A stretch of 64,000 nucleotides of DNA from Cephalopachus bancanus (lineage: Eukaryota > Chordata > Mammalia > Primates > Tarsiidae): contig JAPVLO010000019.1 of NCBI GenBank assembly GCA_027257055.1, positions 17,162,501 to 17,226,500 of the forward strand, in the 5' to 3' direction. The position numbers and the translations under genes were made by a program. The notes beneath the pieces were generated by a model that saw nothing but the letters and a program-made list of their open reading frames with translations, made no database searches and was not told the origin of the DNA. Shown here one piece after another: positions 33,538-44,475 of this stretch (positions are counted from its first letter, which is position 1; each line of letters opens with the position of its first letter).

Positions 33538-33845
33538 AGCCGGGCTCGGTGGCTCAGCCTGTAATCCCGCACTTTGGGAGGCTGAGGTGAGCGGATTTCC
33601 TGAGCTTGCGGGTTCGAGACCCGCCTGGGCAACTTGGCGAGACCTCATCTCTACAATAAAGCAAAAAAATCAGCCAGGCGTGGTAGTGCGTACCTGTAAT
33701 TCCAGCTACTCGAAAGGCTGAGGTGGAAGGATCACCGGAGCCCAGCAGGTCGAGGCTACAGTGGCCGGGAGTGGCCACTGCATTCCAGTCTGGGCGACAG
33801 AGTGAGACTCCAACTCAAAAAACAAAAACAAACAAACAAACAAAA
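33538..33845 (+). mobile_element. Young-family Alu
   Basis: Head aGCCGGGCTCGGTGGCTCAGC, undeleted GGCAACTTGGCGAGACC, tail of CAAA units. The target-site duplication is not clear. It lies in opposite orientation only about 60 bp from the previous Alu. Confidence 0.9.
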
Positions 33846-33897
33846 TATATATAAATTAAAATTAACAGAATAAAGGATGAAATGGTGCTTTCTTTCC

Positions 33898-34475
33898 TTT
33901 AAAGCATGAGTTCTAGAGGCCTTTAGGGTGCAGTTGTTAACTACCCAGACTGGGGACAAAAAGGCATGAATGTAGATCCTGGCCCTGCCACTTCCTAGTG
34001 GTTTGTTTTGTTTGGAATCGGGGTCTCACACTGTCTCTCAGGCTAGAGTGCAGTGGCACTACAGCCTGGACCTCCTGGGCTCGGGTGATCCTTCCGCCTC
34101 AGCCTCCCGAGTAGTTGGGACTACAGTCATATGTCACTATATCTGGCTAATATTTTTTATTTTTTATAAAGACGGGCTCTCACTATGTTGCCCAGGTTGA
34201 TCCCAAACTCCTGGGCTCAAGCAATCCTTGCTTTGGCTTCCCCAAATGCTGGGATTACAGGCACGTGCCACCGTGCCCGGCCCCACTTCCCTATTAAGTA
34301 ATTATCTGTGCCCTAGTTCTGCCTTCATAAAATAAAGCTAATAATGCCTAATATTTAGGGAAGTTGTCAGAATTAAATAGGAACTTGCTGGTAAAATGCT
34401 TAGATGACAAATGCAAGATGACAGTAACTTGTGACTATAATTATTCTTGTCACTATCATCATTATTGGTCTTGAT
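33898..34475 (+). mobile_element. MIR interrupted by an old Alu
   Basis: MIR start (gtagatcctggccctgccac) is before the Alu. The core and 3' part (ataaagctaataatgcctaa, ttgtcagaattaaatag) follow after 34283. Confidence 0.7.
33998..34283 (-). mobile_element. Old Alu, minus strand
   Basis: Dimer in AluJ-like state. Flanks ccacttccta / ccacttccctatt suggest the duplication. Confidence 0.85.
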
Positions 34476-35055
34476 TGAAGATTAAAGAGTGGAGCTAACA
34501 GACCCACGAGGGCTCTTCAGCATCCATTCTTCTGAAAAACACAATTTGTTGAAAGTCACACAAGCCTTTTGTTAAAGTTCTAAATCAGCCCCAAAGATGC
34601 CTAATTTAAAAATGCAATAATAATTGCTTTGTAAAGCACACCTTTGTTTGACTGGATTCAACTGAATTCAGCTGACTACCTTAGAAAACCATTGGTTGCA
34701 CGAATTCTACATTTTAAAATAAACTGGTCTGTTTCCAGATAGGCAAGATGGCAAAGTCTTTAGAATAAATCCACTCCAGCCTCACTTTCTCAGTTAGGTA
34801 GTTTATGTCACAATTAATGTTTAGTGAGAACCAAGGATGAGTTCATTCATAAAGTGTAATAGAAATACATACAGGTTCGATCAATGTTCATTTTGGAAGG
34901 GAGATAGGTAGGGGAAGGGTTTGTATGCAATGCAAAAGAATTAAAAAACAAAAATGTCAACCTTTCAATTTGTCAGCTGTGTGACTGAAATAGAAGTGCT
35001 TACTTATATTGCCTGCAAACCCTGCCTTTGGGCTGTTCACAGAAACATATATTAC
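34476..35055. other. Unassigned stretch
   Basis: No recognisable repeat or gene. Confidence 0.5.
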
Positions 35056-35059
35056 GATA

Positions 35060-35290
35060 ATAATATCTCATGTCTACTGATTCTTTGCTGTCTGCCAATA
35101 CTGTGCTAAGTCTTTTATACACATTAACTTATTTAATCTTCACAACAAACCTGTGAATTAGGCCCCTTATTTCCCTTATTTGACCAATGAGCAAATCAAA
35201 ACACAGAGAAGTTAAGTAACCAGCCCGAGGTGACCTGCATGATAAGTGGTGGAGTTGGGGATACAGACTCACTCTCGGGTCTTGCCCCAC
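35060..35290 (+). mobile_element. MIR, nearly complete
   Basis: Contains ccaatactgtgctaagtctt, ttaatcttcacaacaaacct, agagaagttaagtaaccagc and ggtgacctgcatgataagtg in MIR order. Confidence 0.8.
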
Positions 35291-35892
35291 AGGTACAGAC
35301 AATGGGGTCATGACTGAGTATGCAGGTGCAGGCAAGGGAGGGGCGGGCTGGGGAGTTGAACAGCAACTGAAGGACCCTAGAGAAACCTATCAAAGTAAGA
35401 ACAGAGGTAGGGGGAGACACAGCAGCCAATGAAGGGGGGCTGGGAAATCTGTGGAGCCTTCTTTAACATACTGAAGAGAGCAGGGGAAAAATCCACTGGA
35501 GATTAGAAGGGAGGGGGCTAGCAAAGGGAGACAGAACACAAATTCAGGGGACACTGTTGGAATGGTGCTTTCCCTGGGAAGGACACATCTTCTTTGCTGG
35601 AGAAAAATCAAGTGATCATCATCAGACTGCTCTGTGGGCAAGTTTGTGGAGGATTAATTTTAGCTCAAGGAAGGTTGTCGTGAAAGGATAAATGGGGCAC
35701 ATCCCCTGGATTTAAACACAAATTGCACAAGAACGTCTCGATCTTCCTGACTAAACTATCTCTCTGTATTCCTCACTTTCCCCAATTAACAATTAAAATA
35801 GAAAGTAGGGGTTTGCTAGCTGTGGACATACCATCCCTTGACTGTGATAGGCTTGAATGGATCCCACACATTCATTGTACAAATATTTGCAC
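35291..35892. other. Unassigned, purine-rich
   Basis: GGGAG-rich between 35400 and 35530. No gene recognised. Confidence 0.5.
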
Positions 35893-36903
35893 TGAGATAT
35901 TTACTTCTACCTCCCGATACACACATAAAAGCCTTAACCATTTAAAACAAATCATACCTTTAAAAAATGGGTAGGGTCTCAGTACGATCCCCTTATTTTA
36001 CAGATGAGAAAAACAAGTCTTCCAGATGTAAAATAATTTACTTAGGGTCACACAGTAAATTAACCAGAGGACTCCAGATGAACAGGAAATTACCCTGGCC
36101 AAAATGCACCCTGATTCCCAAATGCCTCATCCCTGCTCCACTTTATGTTGGAGCCCAGGCTGGAATGTAGTGACACACTCACGGCCACCGCAGCCTCAAC
36201 CTACTGGGCTCAGGTGATCCTTCCACCTAAGCCTTCCAAGTAGCTGGAATTATAGGCATGCACCACCATACCTGGCTAATTTTTCTTGATTTATTGTAGA
36301 GACAAGTTCTCACCAAGTTACCCAGGCTGGTCTCAAACCCCTGGGCTCATGCAATCCTCTCTCCTCAGCCTCTCAAAGTGCTGGGATTACAGGAGAGAGC
36401 AACCGTACCTGGCCCAAACTTTCTTCTATTTCTTCACCAAATTCACCTAATGGAAAAAAGGAGCAAGTTTGCTAAATCACCTCTTTGCACCTATGATGAC
36501 CTTGGGATGACATGATTCTATCTTTTCCTACTTTTCTTCTGGGTTTCAGCCTCACTGTAATAATTATTTGCTCCACTGCACTTCCAGGAAGAATAACTTA
36601 TGCTTCTTCTATGGGCCTGCTACCCAGGGGCATGTACATTTATACCAACATAAAGTGGAGCAGGAATGAGGCATTTGGGAATCAGGGTGCATTTTGGCCA
36701 GGGTAATTTCCTATTCATCTGGAGCCCTCTGGTTAATGTACTGTGTGACCCTAAGCAAATTATTTTACATCTAGAAGACTTGTTTTTTTCATCTGTGAAA
36801 TAAGGGGATCGTACTGAGACCCTACCAATTTTTTAAAGGTATGATTTGTTTTAAATGGTTAAGGCTTTTGTGGGTGTATCAGGAGGTAGAAGTAAATATC
36901 TCA
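35893..36903. repeat. Inverted duplication, 259-bp arms, 493-bp spacer
   Basis: Arm 1 (35893-36151) is the reverse complement of arm 2 (36645-36903), with 12 mismatches and no gap in my hand alignment (95%). The arms include a MIR-like core (ttattttacagatgagaaaa). The spacer holds an Alu without its 3' end (36152-36412). The missing Alu tail abuts arm 2 outside, in the opposite orientation (36904-36932). Confidence 0.95.
36152..36412 (-). mobile_element. Alu lacking its 3' tail, inside the spacer
   Basis: Begins directly at gagcccaggctggaatgtag, with no poly(T) and no gagttggagtctcactctgt. It carries the lineage mark ttgatttattgtagagac and the CCAAGTTACCC junction. Confidence 0.92.
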
Positions 36904-36932
36904 GAGTGAGACTCTGACTTAAAAAAAAAAAG
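36904..36932 (+). mobile_element. Orphan Alu 3' tail
   Basis: gagtgagactctgacttaaa plus a run of A is the final ~17 bp and A tail of an Alu in plus orientation, with no Alu body before it. It complements the truncated Alu at 36152. Confidence 0.88.
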
Positions 36933-37412
36933 TTGGCTTGAGAATTGCAGAAGGCTTCTGAGACCTGGGGAAGCTAAGCAGGTCACGAGGAGTATTGTGG
37001 ATAGGGAGGCAACATAAGTCAGCTTAGTGGCTCGTGTGTGCTAGAGCTGGCTTGTACCAAGGTCAAGAGAGCATATTGTTAAAGTTTCAGGAATTTTGTA
37101 AACCAATTGTTAACTGTAGTTCTTGGGGCTCAGAAAACCATAGCCCCATATATGGTGATTTGACATGTCAAATCAAAGAAGGAGCTTCAAGGTCTCTGAC
37201 TTTTTATCTCTTCATCCTCTGTCTCTCTGAAAGCACAGGAGGAGACTGTTCTCTGAAGTTCTCATATCTTCTAGACACCAGATTTGCCAAAAAGAAACAT
37301 AAGTACCTTCGATTCTCCTCCCTGAAATGTTATTAACCAGAAAAGATTAAAATCCATGTCACAGAGGAAAAGACTATAAATTAAACACCACAACTAGAGC
37401 CCAGAGAAACTT
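36933..37412. other. Unassigned stretch
   Basis: Contains a chance 100-codon frame. No repeat recognised. Confidence 0.5.
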
Positions 37413-37422
37413 TCCCCAAACT

Positions 37423-37712
37423 TTTTTTTTTTTTTTTGAGTTGGAGTCTCACTTCATTGCCCAGGCTGGAGTGCACACTCACGGCCACCCCAGGCATCAA
37501 CCAGCTGGGCTACGGCAATCCTTCCGCCTCAGCCTTCCAAGTAGCTGGAACTACAGGCATGCCCTACCACCCCCGGCTAATTTTTGATTTATTGTAGAGA
37601 TGAGAGTTCGCCAAGTTGCACGGGCTGGTCTCGAACCTGTGGGCTCAGGCAATCCACTTGCCTTGACCTCCCAAAGTGCTGGGATTATAGGCTGAGTCAC
37701 CAAGCTGGCCTC
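37423..37712 (-). mobile_element. Young-family Alu, minus strand
   Basis: Flanks tccccaaact at 37413-37422 and 37727-37736. Between the Alu head and the second flank, aagctggcctccccac is duplicated in tandem. Confidence 0.9.
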
Positions 37713-37850
37713 CCCACAAGCTGGCCTCCCCAAACTGTTATTTGTTCTCTAGTACCATTCGGTTTACAAAGAGAATCATTTACAAGCTAATTTCTGTCCC
37801 CTGGGTCCATTCTTCTCTCCTAAAATCATTTACTACACCTCTAAGATTGC

Positions 37851-38550
37851 CTACAGCTCCCACTTCCCTCTCCCCTGTGAAGAGGGTTTTAAGCTTCCAC
37901 CATCTGGCCCTTCTTTGAGTCTCATACATTTTGAATGGTTCCTGTGCTTATGTGTGTTAAACGAACTTTATGCCTTTTTTCCTGTTAATCTGTCTATTGT
38001 CAATTCATTTCAATGACTTAGACTAGAAACTTCAGAGGGAAAGTGTAAGCTTTCCTACACAACCATTGTTAAAAATCATGGCGAGCTGGTGAAGAGCTCA
38101 AGCATTATAGTGTCAAATTATGTTGACTTAAATACATCGTATTAAAAACAAAGGTAATAAGTACTCAGCTTCTCAGTAAGTAAAAAATTTTCAGTAAATA
38201 ATATAGAACTCCTCAATTCCTAATTACTATATTTATTATAATCTATGCTCTTGAGGCTATTTATTGGACATAAATAAGTAAATAAAAATAAATAAATAAG
38301 ATAAGGAAATAAATAAAATTTGACATAACTTTAAGAGCATAGCTACCTCAATTCTCTGTAATGGTGTGCTATTGCACGTCTTCTCTGTGTTCAACAAAAT
38401 CATATAGACAGATTAACAGGAAAAAAGGCATAAAGTTCGTTTAACACACATAAACACAGGAACCATTCAAAAAGTATGAGACTCAAAGATGGGCCAGATG
38501 GTGGAAGCTTAAAACCCTCTTGACAGGGGAGAGGGAAGTGGGAGCTGTAG
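37851..38550. repeat. Second inverted duplication, 147-bp arms, 406-bp spacer
   Basis: Arm A (37851-37997) is the reverse complement of arm B (38404-38550), with 4 mismatches and no gap (97%). The spacer is AT-rich with TAAA repeats and contains a small extra inverted pair, ctatgctctt / aagagcatag. No Alu or L1 lies in the arms. Confidence 0.95.
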
Positions 38551-38897
38551 CTTAAAATCTGCCCTTGTGGCAGTATTATTTTGTGGATTGTTTTAGAATT
38601 AAGAAAGTGACAGATAAATGTTAATAATGCAGATTAAAATTAAAAGTAACCAATGACTACTGCCATTGCATTGTGAATAGCACAAAAATCGAGAAGTAGT
38701 CTTCCAATATTTGAAGACTATTACTCAATTTGGCAGAAAAGTCGCCCATGCAATCTGAGAAACAAGTGAAGTTCTGACATAAAAGTAAAAAAAAAAATCT
38801 GACAATGTTCATGGCAAAATTACAAGAGAGTAGATTGCTAAACCCCGACCAGCAAAACACTGGTAAGAACCTAGAGTCTATAAACCCTTTTCTAGGG
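38551..38897. other. Unassigned stretch
   Basis: Nothing recognised. Confidence 0.5.
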
Positions 38898-39187
38898 TTT
38901 TTTTTTTTTTTCTGAGTTGGAGTCTCACTCTGTCACCCAGACTGGAGTGCAGTGGCCGCTCCCAGCCACTGCAGCCTCGTCCTGCTGGGCTCCGGCGATC
39001 CTTCCGCCTCAGCCTTCCGAGTAGCTGGAACTACAGGCGCGTGCTACCACGCCCAGCTAATTTTTTGATTTATTGTAGAGACAAGGTCTCGCTGCCCAGG
39101 TGGATCTCAAACCCGTGGGCTCAGGCAATCCACTCACCTCAGCCTCCCAAAGGCGTGGGATTACAGGCTGAGCCACCGAGCCCGGCT
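38898..39187 (-). mobile_element. Young Alu, minus strand, without clear target-site duplication
   Basis: Family-typical with the deleted junction TCTCGCTGCCCAGG. The bases before the poly(T) (ttttctaggg) and after the head (ttgtgtaagt) do not match. Confidence 0.93.
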
Positions 39188-40513
39188 TGTGTAAGTGTTA
39201 TTCAAAGTTTGTTAGCTTGCAGAACTTTTCTTCAAGTGAACTCATGCTTGTGGAACTATTAAAAGAAACAAAAGCACTGCTTGGGATATGCGGGAAAGAG
39301 GAGAAAAAGGAGTTTCCCTAGTCTCTCAGGTGCTTTCAGAACATCCCTAGTTCCCCATGGAAGACCACTGAACTTTAAAATACATACAATACAGTTCTAA
39401 AATTCTTCATATTGTTTTTTCCCTCAACATTGACAAAAGCCCCAGTCAAAAGACCAGATGAGAGGTGATGACTAAGATCAAATCCATCCTACCTCTACTG
39501 ATAAAACAATGCCTGGAGTATCTTTCTTGGGAGGGATTCTTTATTTCAAGAGGGATAAAAACATGAAGGGTGGTTTCTAATGGATATTTGGTTGTTGCTT
39601 ATTGCTTGAACCTTCCAGATTAGCCTATGTGTCTAAATGACTTTTGTGAATTCCACAACACACAGGAGAACTGCCCAGTCAAGCTCTGCCTGAATTCCTG
39701 ACCCACAAAATATGGGAGTATGATTACACGGTTATTGTTTTAGATCACTAAGTTTAGGAATATTTTGACATTCAGCAATTGATAAACAAAACTGGATCTG
39801 CAGTGGCTTAATCAAACAGGTTATTTACTAGCTTTTATAGCTGAAAAAACAAGATACAGGGGAGTTTGTTTGTTTTTTTTTCAGATATGGCTTGATGCTG
39901 ATATTCCTGTTTTAAAGAATTTCCCAGTTCTGTGTTCACACCACTCTCAGACAGGCCACCTCTGTTCGTGATACAATGTGAGTTGTGAAGATAAGACGAT
40001 CTTATCTTTACAGCTTCAAGATCAGTGGAAAGAGAAGGCTTCAGTCAGACTAGCCCAGGCCCCCAACAACTAATCACTGCTGTCAGGTAGATAAGATGTG
40101 TTGACTGGCATTCAGCCTGAGTTCCATGCTTGACTTTGGGAACCAGAGTATTTGCCTCTATTGATGTTTTCCACTAAGAAACTGGTGAGTCTTTCAGTAT
40201 ATTTCTGTAATGAGCAATACAATTGCCTGGGCAGGAGACTCCTGGAAGAGGAAAATCATGTCAAAGAAGTCAGAGTCAGAGGAATTACACAAAGTCATGA
40301 TAATGTTGACAGTCAGGTGGGCTTTCCATTCCCAATGTCAGGTTGAATGAAGGTACAGGTGATGTCTGTTCTCAGGAATTAGGATGACATTAAACTAGCA
40401 TTAGGTTTCTTTTGGAGAAAAGAGATGGAATCAAAAAGTATATCTGACGATAAGGAATAGTCCAGGAAAAGCCACTGTTTGTGGCAACTGGATTACTTTG
40501 TACTACATATATA
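39188..40513. other. Unassigned stretch
   Basis: No gene or repeat family recognised. Confidence 0.5.
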
Positions 40514-41138
40514 TTTTTAGAGCCAGGGTCTCATTCTGTTGCCCAGGCTGGAGAGTAGTAGTGTTGTCATAACTCACTGCAACCTTGAACTCTTGGGCTC
40601 AAGACTACCTCAATTGCTGACCTAAGTCTCCCCAGTAACTGGGAATGCAGGCATATGCTACCACATCTGTTTTTTTGTTTATTTTTTGTTTTTGCATGGA
40701 AGTCTCACTCCATCTCCAGGCTGGAGTGCAGTGGCACACTCACAGCCACCCCAGCGTTGACCTGCTGGGCTCAGGTGATCCTTCCACCTTAGCCTTCCAA
40801 GTAGCTGGAACTACAGGCGCATGCTATCACACCTGGCTAATTTTTTGATTGATTATAGAAACGAGGTCTCGCCAAGTTGCCTGGGCTGGTCCTAAACCCA
40901 CGCAGGCTCCGGCAATCCCTTACCTCAGCCTCTGAAAGTCCTGGGATTACAGGCTTGAGCCACCACGCCCGGCTGCCTGCTTTAGTTTTTATTTTTAAAT
41001 TTTTGTTTGTTTGTTTGTTTTAACAGATGAGGTCTTGTTATGTTACCCAGGCTGGTCTCAAACTCTTGTCCTCAAGCAATCTTCCTACCTCACCTTCCAA
41101 AGTGCTGAGTTTATAGACTTGAATCACCGTGCCCAGCC
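40514..41138 (-). mobile_element. Old Alu split by a younger Alu, minus strand
   Basis: The right-monomer half is at 40514-40668 and the left-monomer half at about 40985-41138, with the younger element between. Confidence 0.85.
40669..40973 (-). mobile_element. Young-family Alu nested in the old Alu
   Basis: Carries GCCAAGTTGCCTGGGCTGG and ends CACCACGCCCGGC. Its T-rich tail contains TTTTTG units. The exact duplication is unclear. Confidence 0.88.
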
Positions 41139-41141
41139 TGA

Positions 41142-41216
41142 ACCTGAAAGAAAGAGAAAGAGAGAGAGAGACAGACAGAGACAGAGAGAGAGAGAGAGAG
41201 AGAAAGAAAGGAAAAA
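41142..41216. repeat. (GA)n-rich microsatellite
   Basis: GAAA, GA and GACA units adjoining the head of the old minus-strand Alu. Confidence 0.93.
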
Positions 41217-42439
41217 ACAGTAAGAATATAGGGGAAAGCATTCATCAGGGGGTATAATGAACAGGTGATACTTAAAACTCTTTGTTCTTGCTTAAGGCTT
41301 GGTGTGTCTATATAAACATGGAAAGAATTAGAGAAGGAAAAAGATAAACAAAATGGGAGACTGAATGAAAGTGAGTCTATGAGAAGTACTTTCAAAATTC
41401 TTTGTGCTGTGCTATTTTGTAATCGTGTTGAGAACTTATTATGCTTGGTCAGCAATGGCAAAAATAACGTGACTTCCAGATCAAGTTCTGATATCGATTA
41501 ATAAGTCACATCATGGGTCACTGGCAATATTCTTTGTTCTGCCCAAAGAAGGACCAATTGCAAATCAGAAAAACTGTATATCATGAGATAACGCCATTCT
41601 TTAAGGCATCTAGCCCTTCTTTGGACCTGGGGCTTGATACTGAGCCTATCTCAGAAGGCAGGTTTATGAAGCAACCATGATTACAAAAATGGAAATTTCT
41701 TCTGGTAGCCTTGAAATGTCCTACAGTGAATGGAAGAGTAAGCCCCAGGCTCTCAAAAGGCCCTTAGCCAACTGACTGTAGTTTGGACACCTGGAGTGGC
41801 AATTCTCCGTGAATCACCTGTCTCTTGTGGATCCCAGGACTCAGGCTCTCCTGTTTTGACTCAGGTAGCTAATTACCGATTCCCAGGAATTGCTTGGTAG
41901 TCAGCTTTACCCAATCTTCACTCTGTGTTCTTCAAATGTATTATTTTTTTTAAAAGTCTCTTATCAACTTAGTATGGGATGTACTGGATTAAAACACACA
42001 CACATGCACACACACATATACACACACTTACACAATCACAATGTATCCAAGAAGCTATCATCCTGCTGTTACTCCTGCTCCAGTCCTTAATCATCTGTGC
42101 CCAAGTTGGAGAGTTGCAGTGGCTACTGGTGGAATTCACCAGAAGAATAAAGAGACAAAACTCTGGAAGATTCAATTTCTATGGCCTTGGAGCAGGGGTG
42201 GATTCTGAAGAGAGGGGGTGTAAAAGATCTCTTTGATTCACTTTCATTAGTTGTCGTTTGGCCTCTGAAAAAATCATGTCAGGGTACTCGACAAGTGAAC
42301 TCAGCAGGGACATGGAGGAAGATGGCTTGTCATGGCAGCTGCACCAACATGATTGGGAATAGGAGAAGACAGCAACTTGGTGACCTTGGTGTCTATTAGA
42401 TTCTGTTTCTATGGCAGCACCACTAATTCTACTTTAGAG
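41217..42439. other. Unassigned stretch with a short CA repeat
   Basis: CA/TA-rich at 41994-42030. No gene recognised. Confidence 0.5.
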
Positions 42440-42450
42440 ATGTTGGTCCA

Positions 42451-43052
42451 GGTCACGCATGCCTGTAATCCCAGCTATTTGGGAGGCCGAGGCAGGAGAA
42501 TTCCTTGAGCCCAGGAATTCAAGACCAGCCTGGAAAACATAGTAAGATCTGTCTCTGCAAAAACAAAAACAAAAACAGACAAAAAACAAAAAAACTAGCC
42601 AGGTGTGGTGATGCATGCCTGTAGTCCTGGATATTTGGGAGGCTGAAGTAGAAGAATTCTCTGATCCCTGGTAAATTGAGGCTTCACTGAGCCATGATCA
42701 TACCAGCTGGGTGACAGAGCAAGACTATCTCAAAAAAAAAAAAAATAGCAGGGCACGGTGCCATATACCTGTAGTCCCACCTACTTGGGAGGCTGAGGTG
42801 GGAGGATCACTTGAGGCCAGGAGTTTGACACTAGCCTAGTGAGACCCTGTCCCTACAAGAAACAAAATAATTAGCTGGGTGTGGTGGCATACATACCTGT
42901 AGTCCGGCTACTCAGGAAGCTGGCAGGAAGATTGCTTCAGCCCAGGAGTTCAAGGCTGCAGTGAGCTATTATCATACCACTGCACTCTAGTCTGGGCAAC
43001 AGAGCAAGACCTTGTCTCAAATAAATAAATAAACAAATAAACAAATAACTAA
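42451..43052 (+). mobile_element. Two Alus in tandem within one target-site duplication
   Basis: Alu A is about 42451-42743 and Alu B about 42744-43052, both plus strand and both old. A single pair atgttggtcca (42440-42450 and 43053-43063) flanks the two. The first lacks its opening bases (starts ggtcacgcatgcctgtaatc). Confidence 0.88.
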
Positions 43053-43063
43053 ATGTTGGTCCA

Positions 43064-43560
43064 GACTAATGTTAGGTGGAGTTTCAGGACTCCAGCAAGT
43101 GAGGATGCTTCTGTTGGCTGCCTGGTCTATAGGCTCCTTGGGAAAAACTTATCCTCATTCCAAAAATTCTCATAAGGGAGGGCAGAGGCTGGCTGGCCTT
43201 GCCATGAGGGTGGGTGAAAACACCAGAGTCCAAATCACTGGAACACCTTGACTTTCTACATGATTTGACTTGTAGACATAGATTGGCAGAAGACTATTTC
43301 CAAACTTCATGAACAAGCAGAGCCAGGCTGGCTGAGTTTCTTCAGTGTCAGGGAGAGATGGGGGTGGAAGGGTCCTCTGGGCATGAAGACCTTCCAGGTT
43401 GCCACTGCACAGAGTTGGGACAGAGTCAAGGCCCAGGCTAGGAATGAGTGATAAAGTAAGGTAGACCCCAACACAGAACCGCAACGGTTTACTTGGCTTG
43501 GTGTCTGATGACACTTTGACTCCACTTACTTTTTCCAAGTCTACTTGAGGAACCCTGGCT
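43064..43560. other. Unassigned stretch
   Basis: A 122-codon minus-strand frame exists (43170-43538) but shows no known domain. Not called as a gene. Confidence 0.5.
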
Positions 43561-43562
43561 TC

Positions 43563-44475
43563 TTTTTTTTATTTGTTAATTTTAAAGATGTGGGGTACAA
43601 TTCAGGGTTAGATATACAAATGTGCGTTACACAGGTACCCTTGTTGATGAGGTATGGCCCCCCTCCCCTGGCAGATTCTCAGTACTACCAATCCTAACCC
43701 CCCCCAGCCATCCTGGCAGCTTCCTGCTATTGTCAATCCTTTTCTTTTTTTTTTTTTTTGAGTTGGAGTCTCACTCTGTCGCCCAGACTGGAGTGCAGTG
43801 GCCATTCCTGGCCACCGCAGCCTCGACCTGCTGGGCTCCGGCGATCCTTCCGCCTCAGCCTTCCAAGTAGCCAGAATTATAAGCATGCGCTACCACGCCC
43901 GGCTGATTTTTTGATTTATTGTAGAGATGAGGTCTCACCTGCCCAGGCGGGTCTTGAACCCGCGGGCTCAGGCAATCCACTCACCTCAGCCTCCCAAAGG
44001 CGCGGGATTACAGGTTGAGCCACCGAGCCCGGCTGTCAATCCTTTTCTTATAGTATTATGATAATTGTTTAAGGTCTGCTAATGAGTGAGAACATGTGAT
44101 ACTCAGTTTTTGTTTCTGCAATAGATCACTCACTATTATAGACTCTAAATCTATCCAAGTTGCTGTGAAGTTCATAATTTTGTCCTTCTTTATGGCTGTG
44201 TAATATGTTATCATGTATATTACCACATCTTTTTATCCAGTCCTCTTTCAGTGGGTAACACAGTTGGTTTCATGTTTTTGCTATTGTGAACTATGTTGCA
44301 ATAAACATACAAGTGCAGGTAACTTTTTCATTGAGTGATTTCAGTTCCTCTGGGTATATTCCCAGTAGGAGGATTGCAGGGTCATATGGAAGGTCAATTT
44401 TTAGATCTTTTAGGAATCTCCCAACTGTTTTCCATGAGGTTGTATTAGTTTACACTCTCACCGACAGTGTAAAAG
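43563..44475 (-). mobile_element. L1 3' end, minus strand, with a nested Alu
   Basis: Poly(T), then aaagatgtggggtacaattc and the L1 3' UTR and ORF2 tail read in reverse. It is split by the Alu at 43746-44033. Similarity ends near accgacagtgtaaaag. Confidence 0.88.
43746..44033 (-). mobile_element. Young Alu inserted in L1
   Basis: 15-bp exact duplication tgtcaatccttttct at 43731-43745 and 44034-44048. Confidence 0.96.

Noticed and set aside
41142..41216. Basic ORF of GAGA-encoded residues
   Set aside because: Translation of a GA microsatellite attached to an Alu.
43170..43538. 122-codon minus-strand frame
   Set aside because: No recognisable domain or conservation that I can see.
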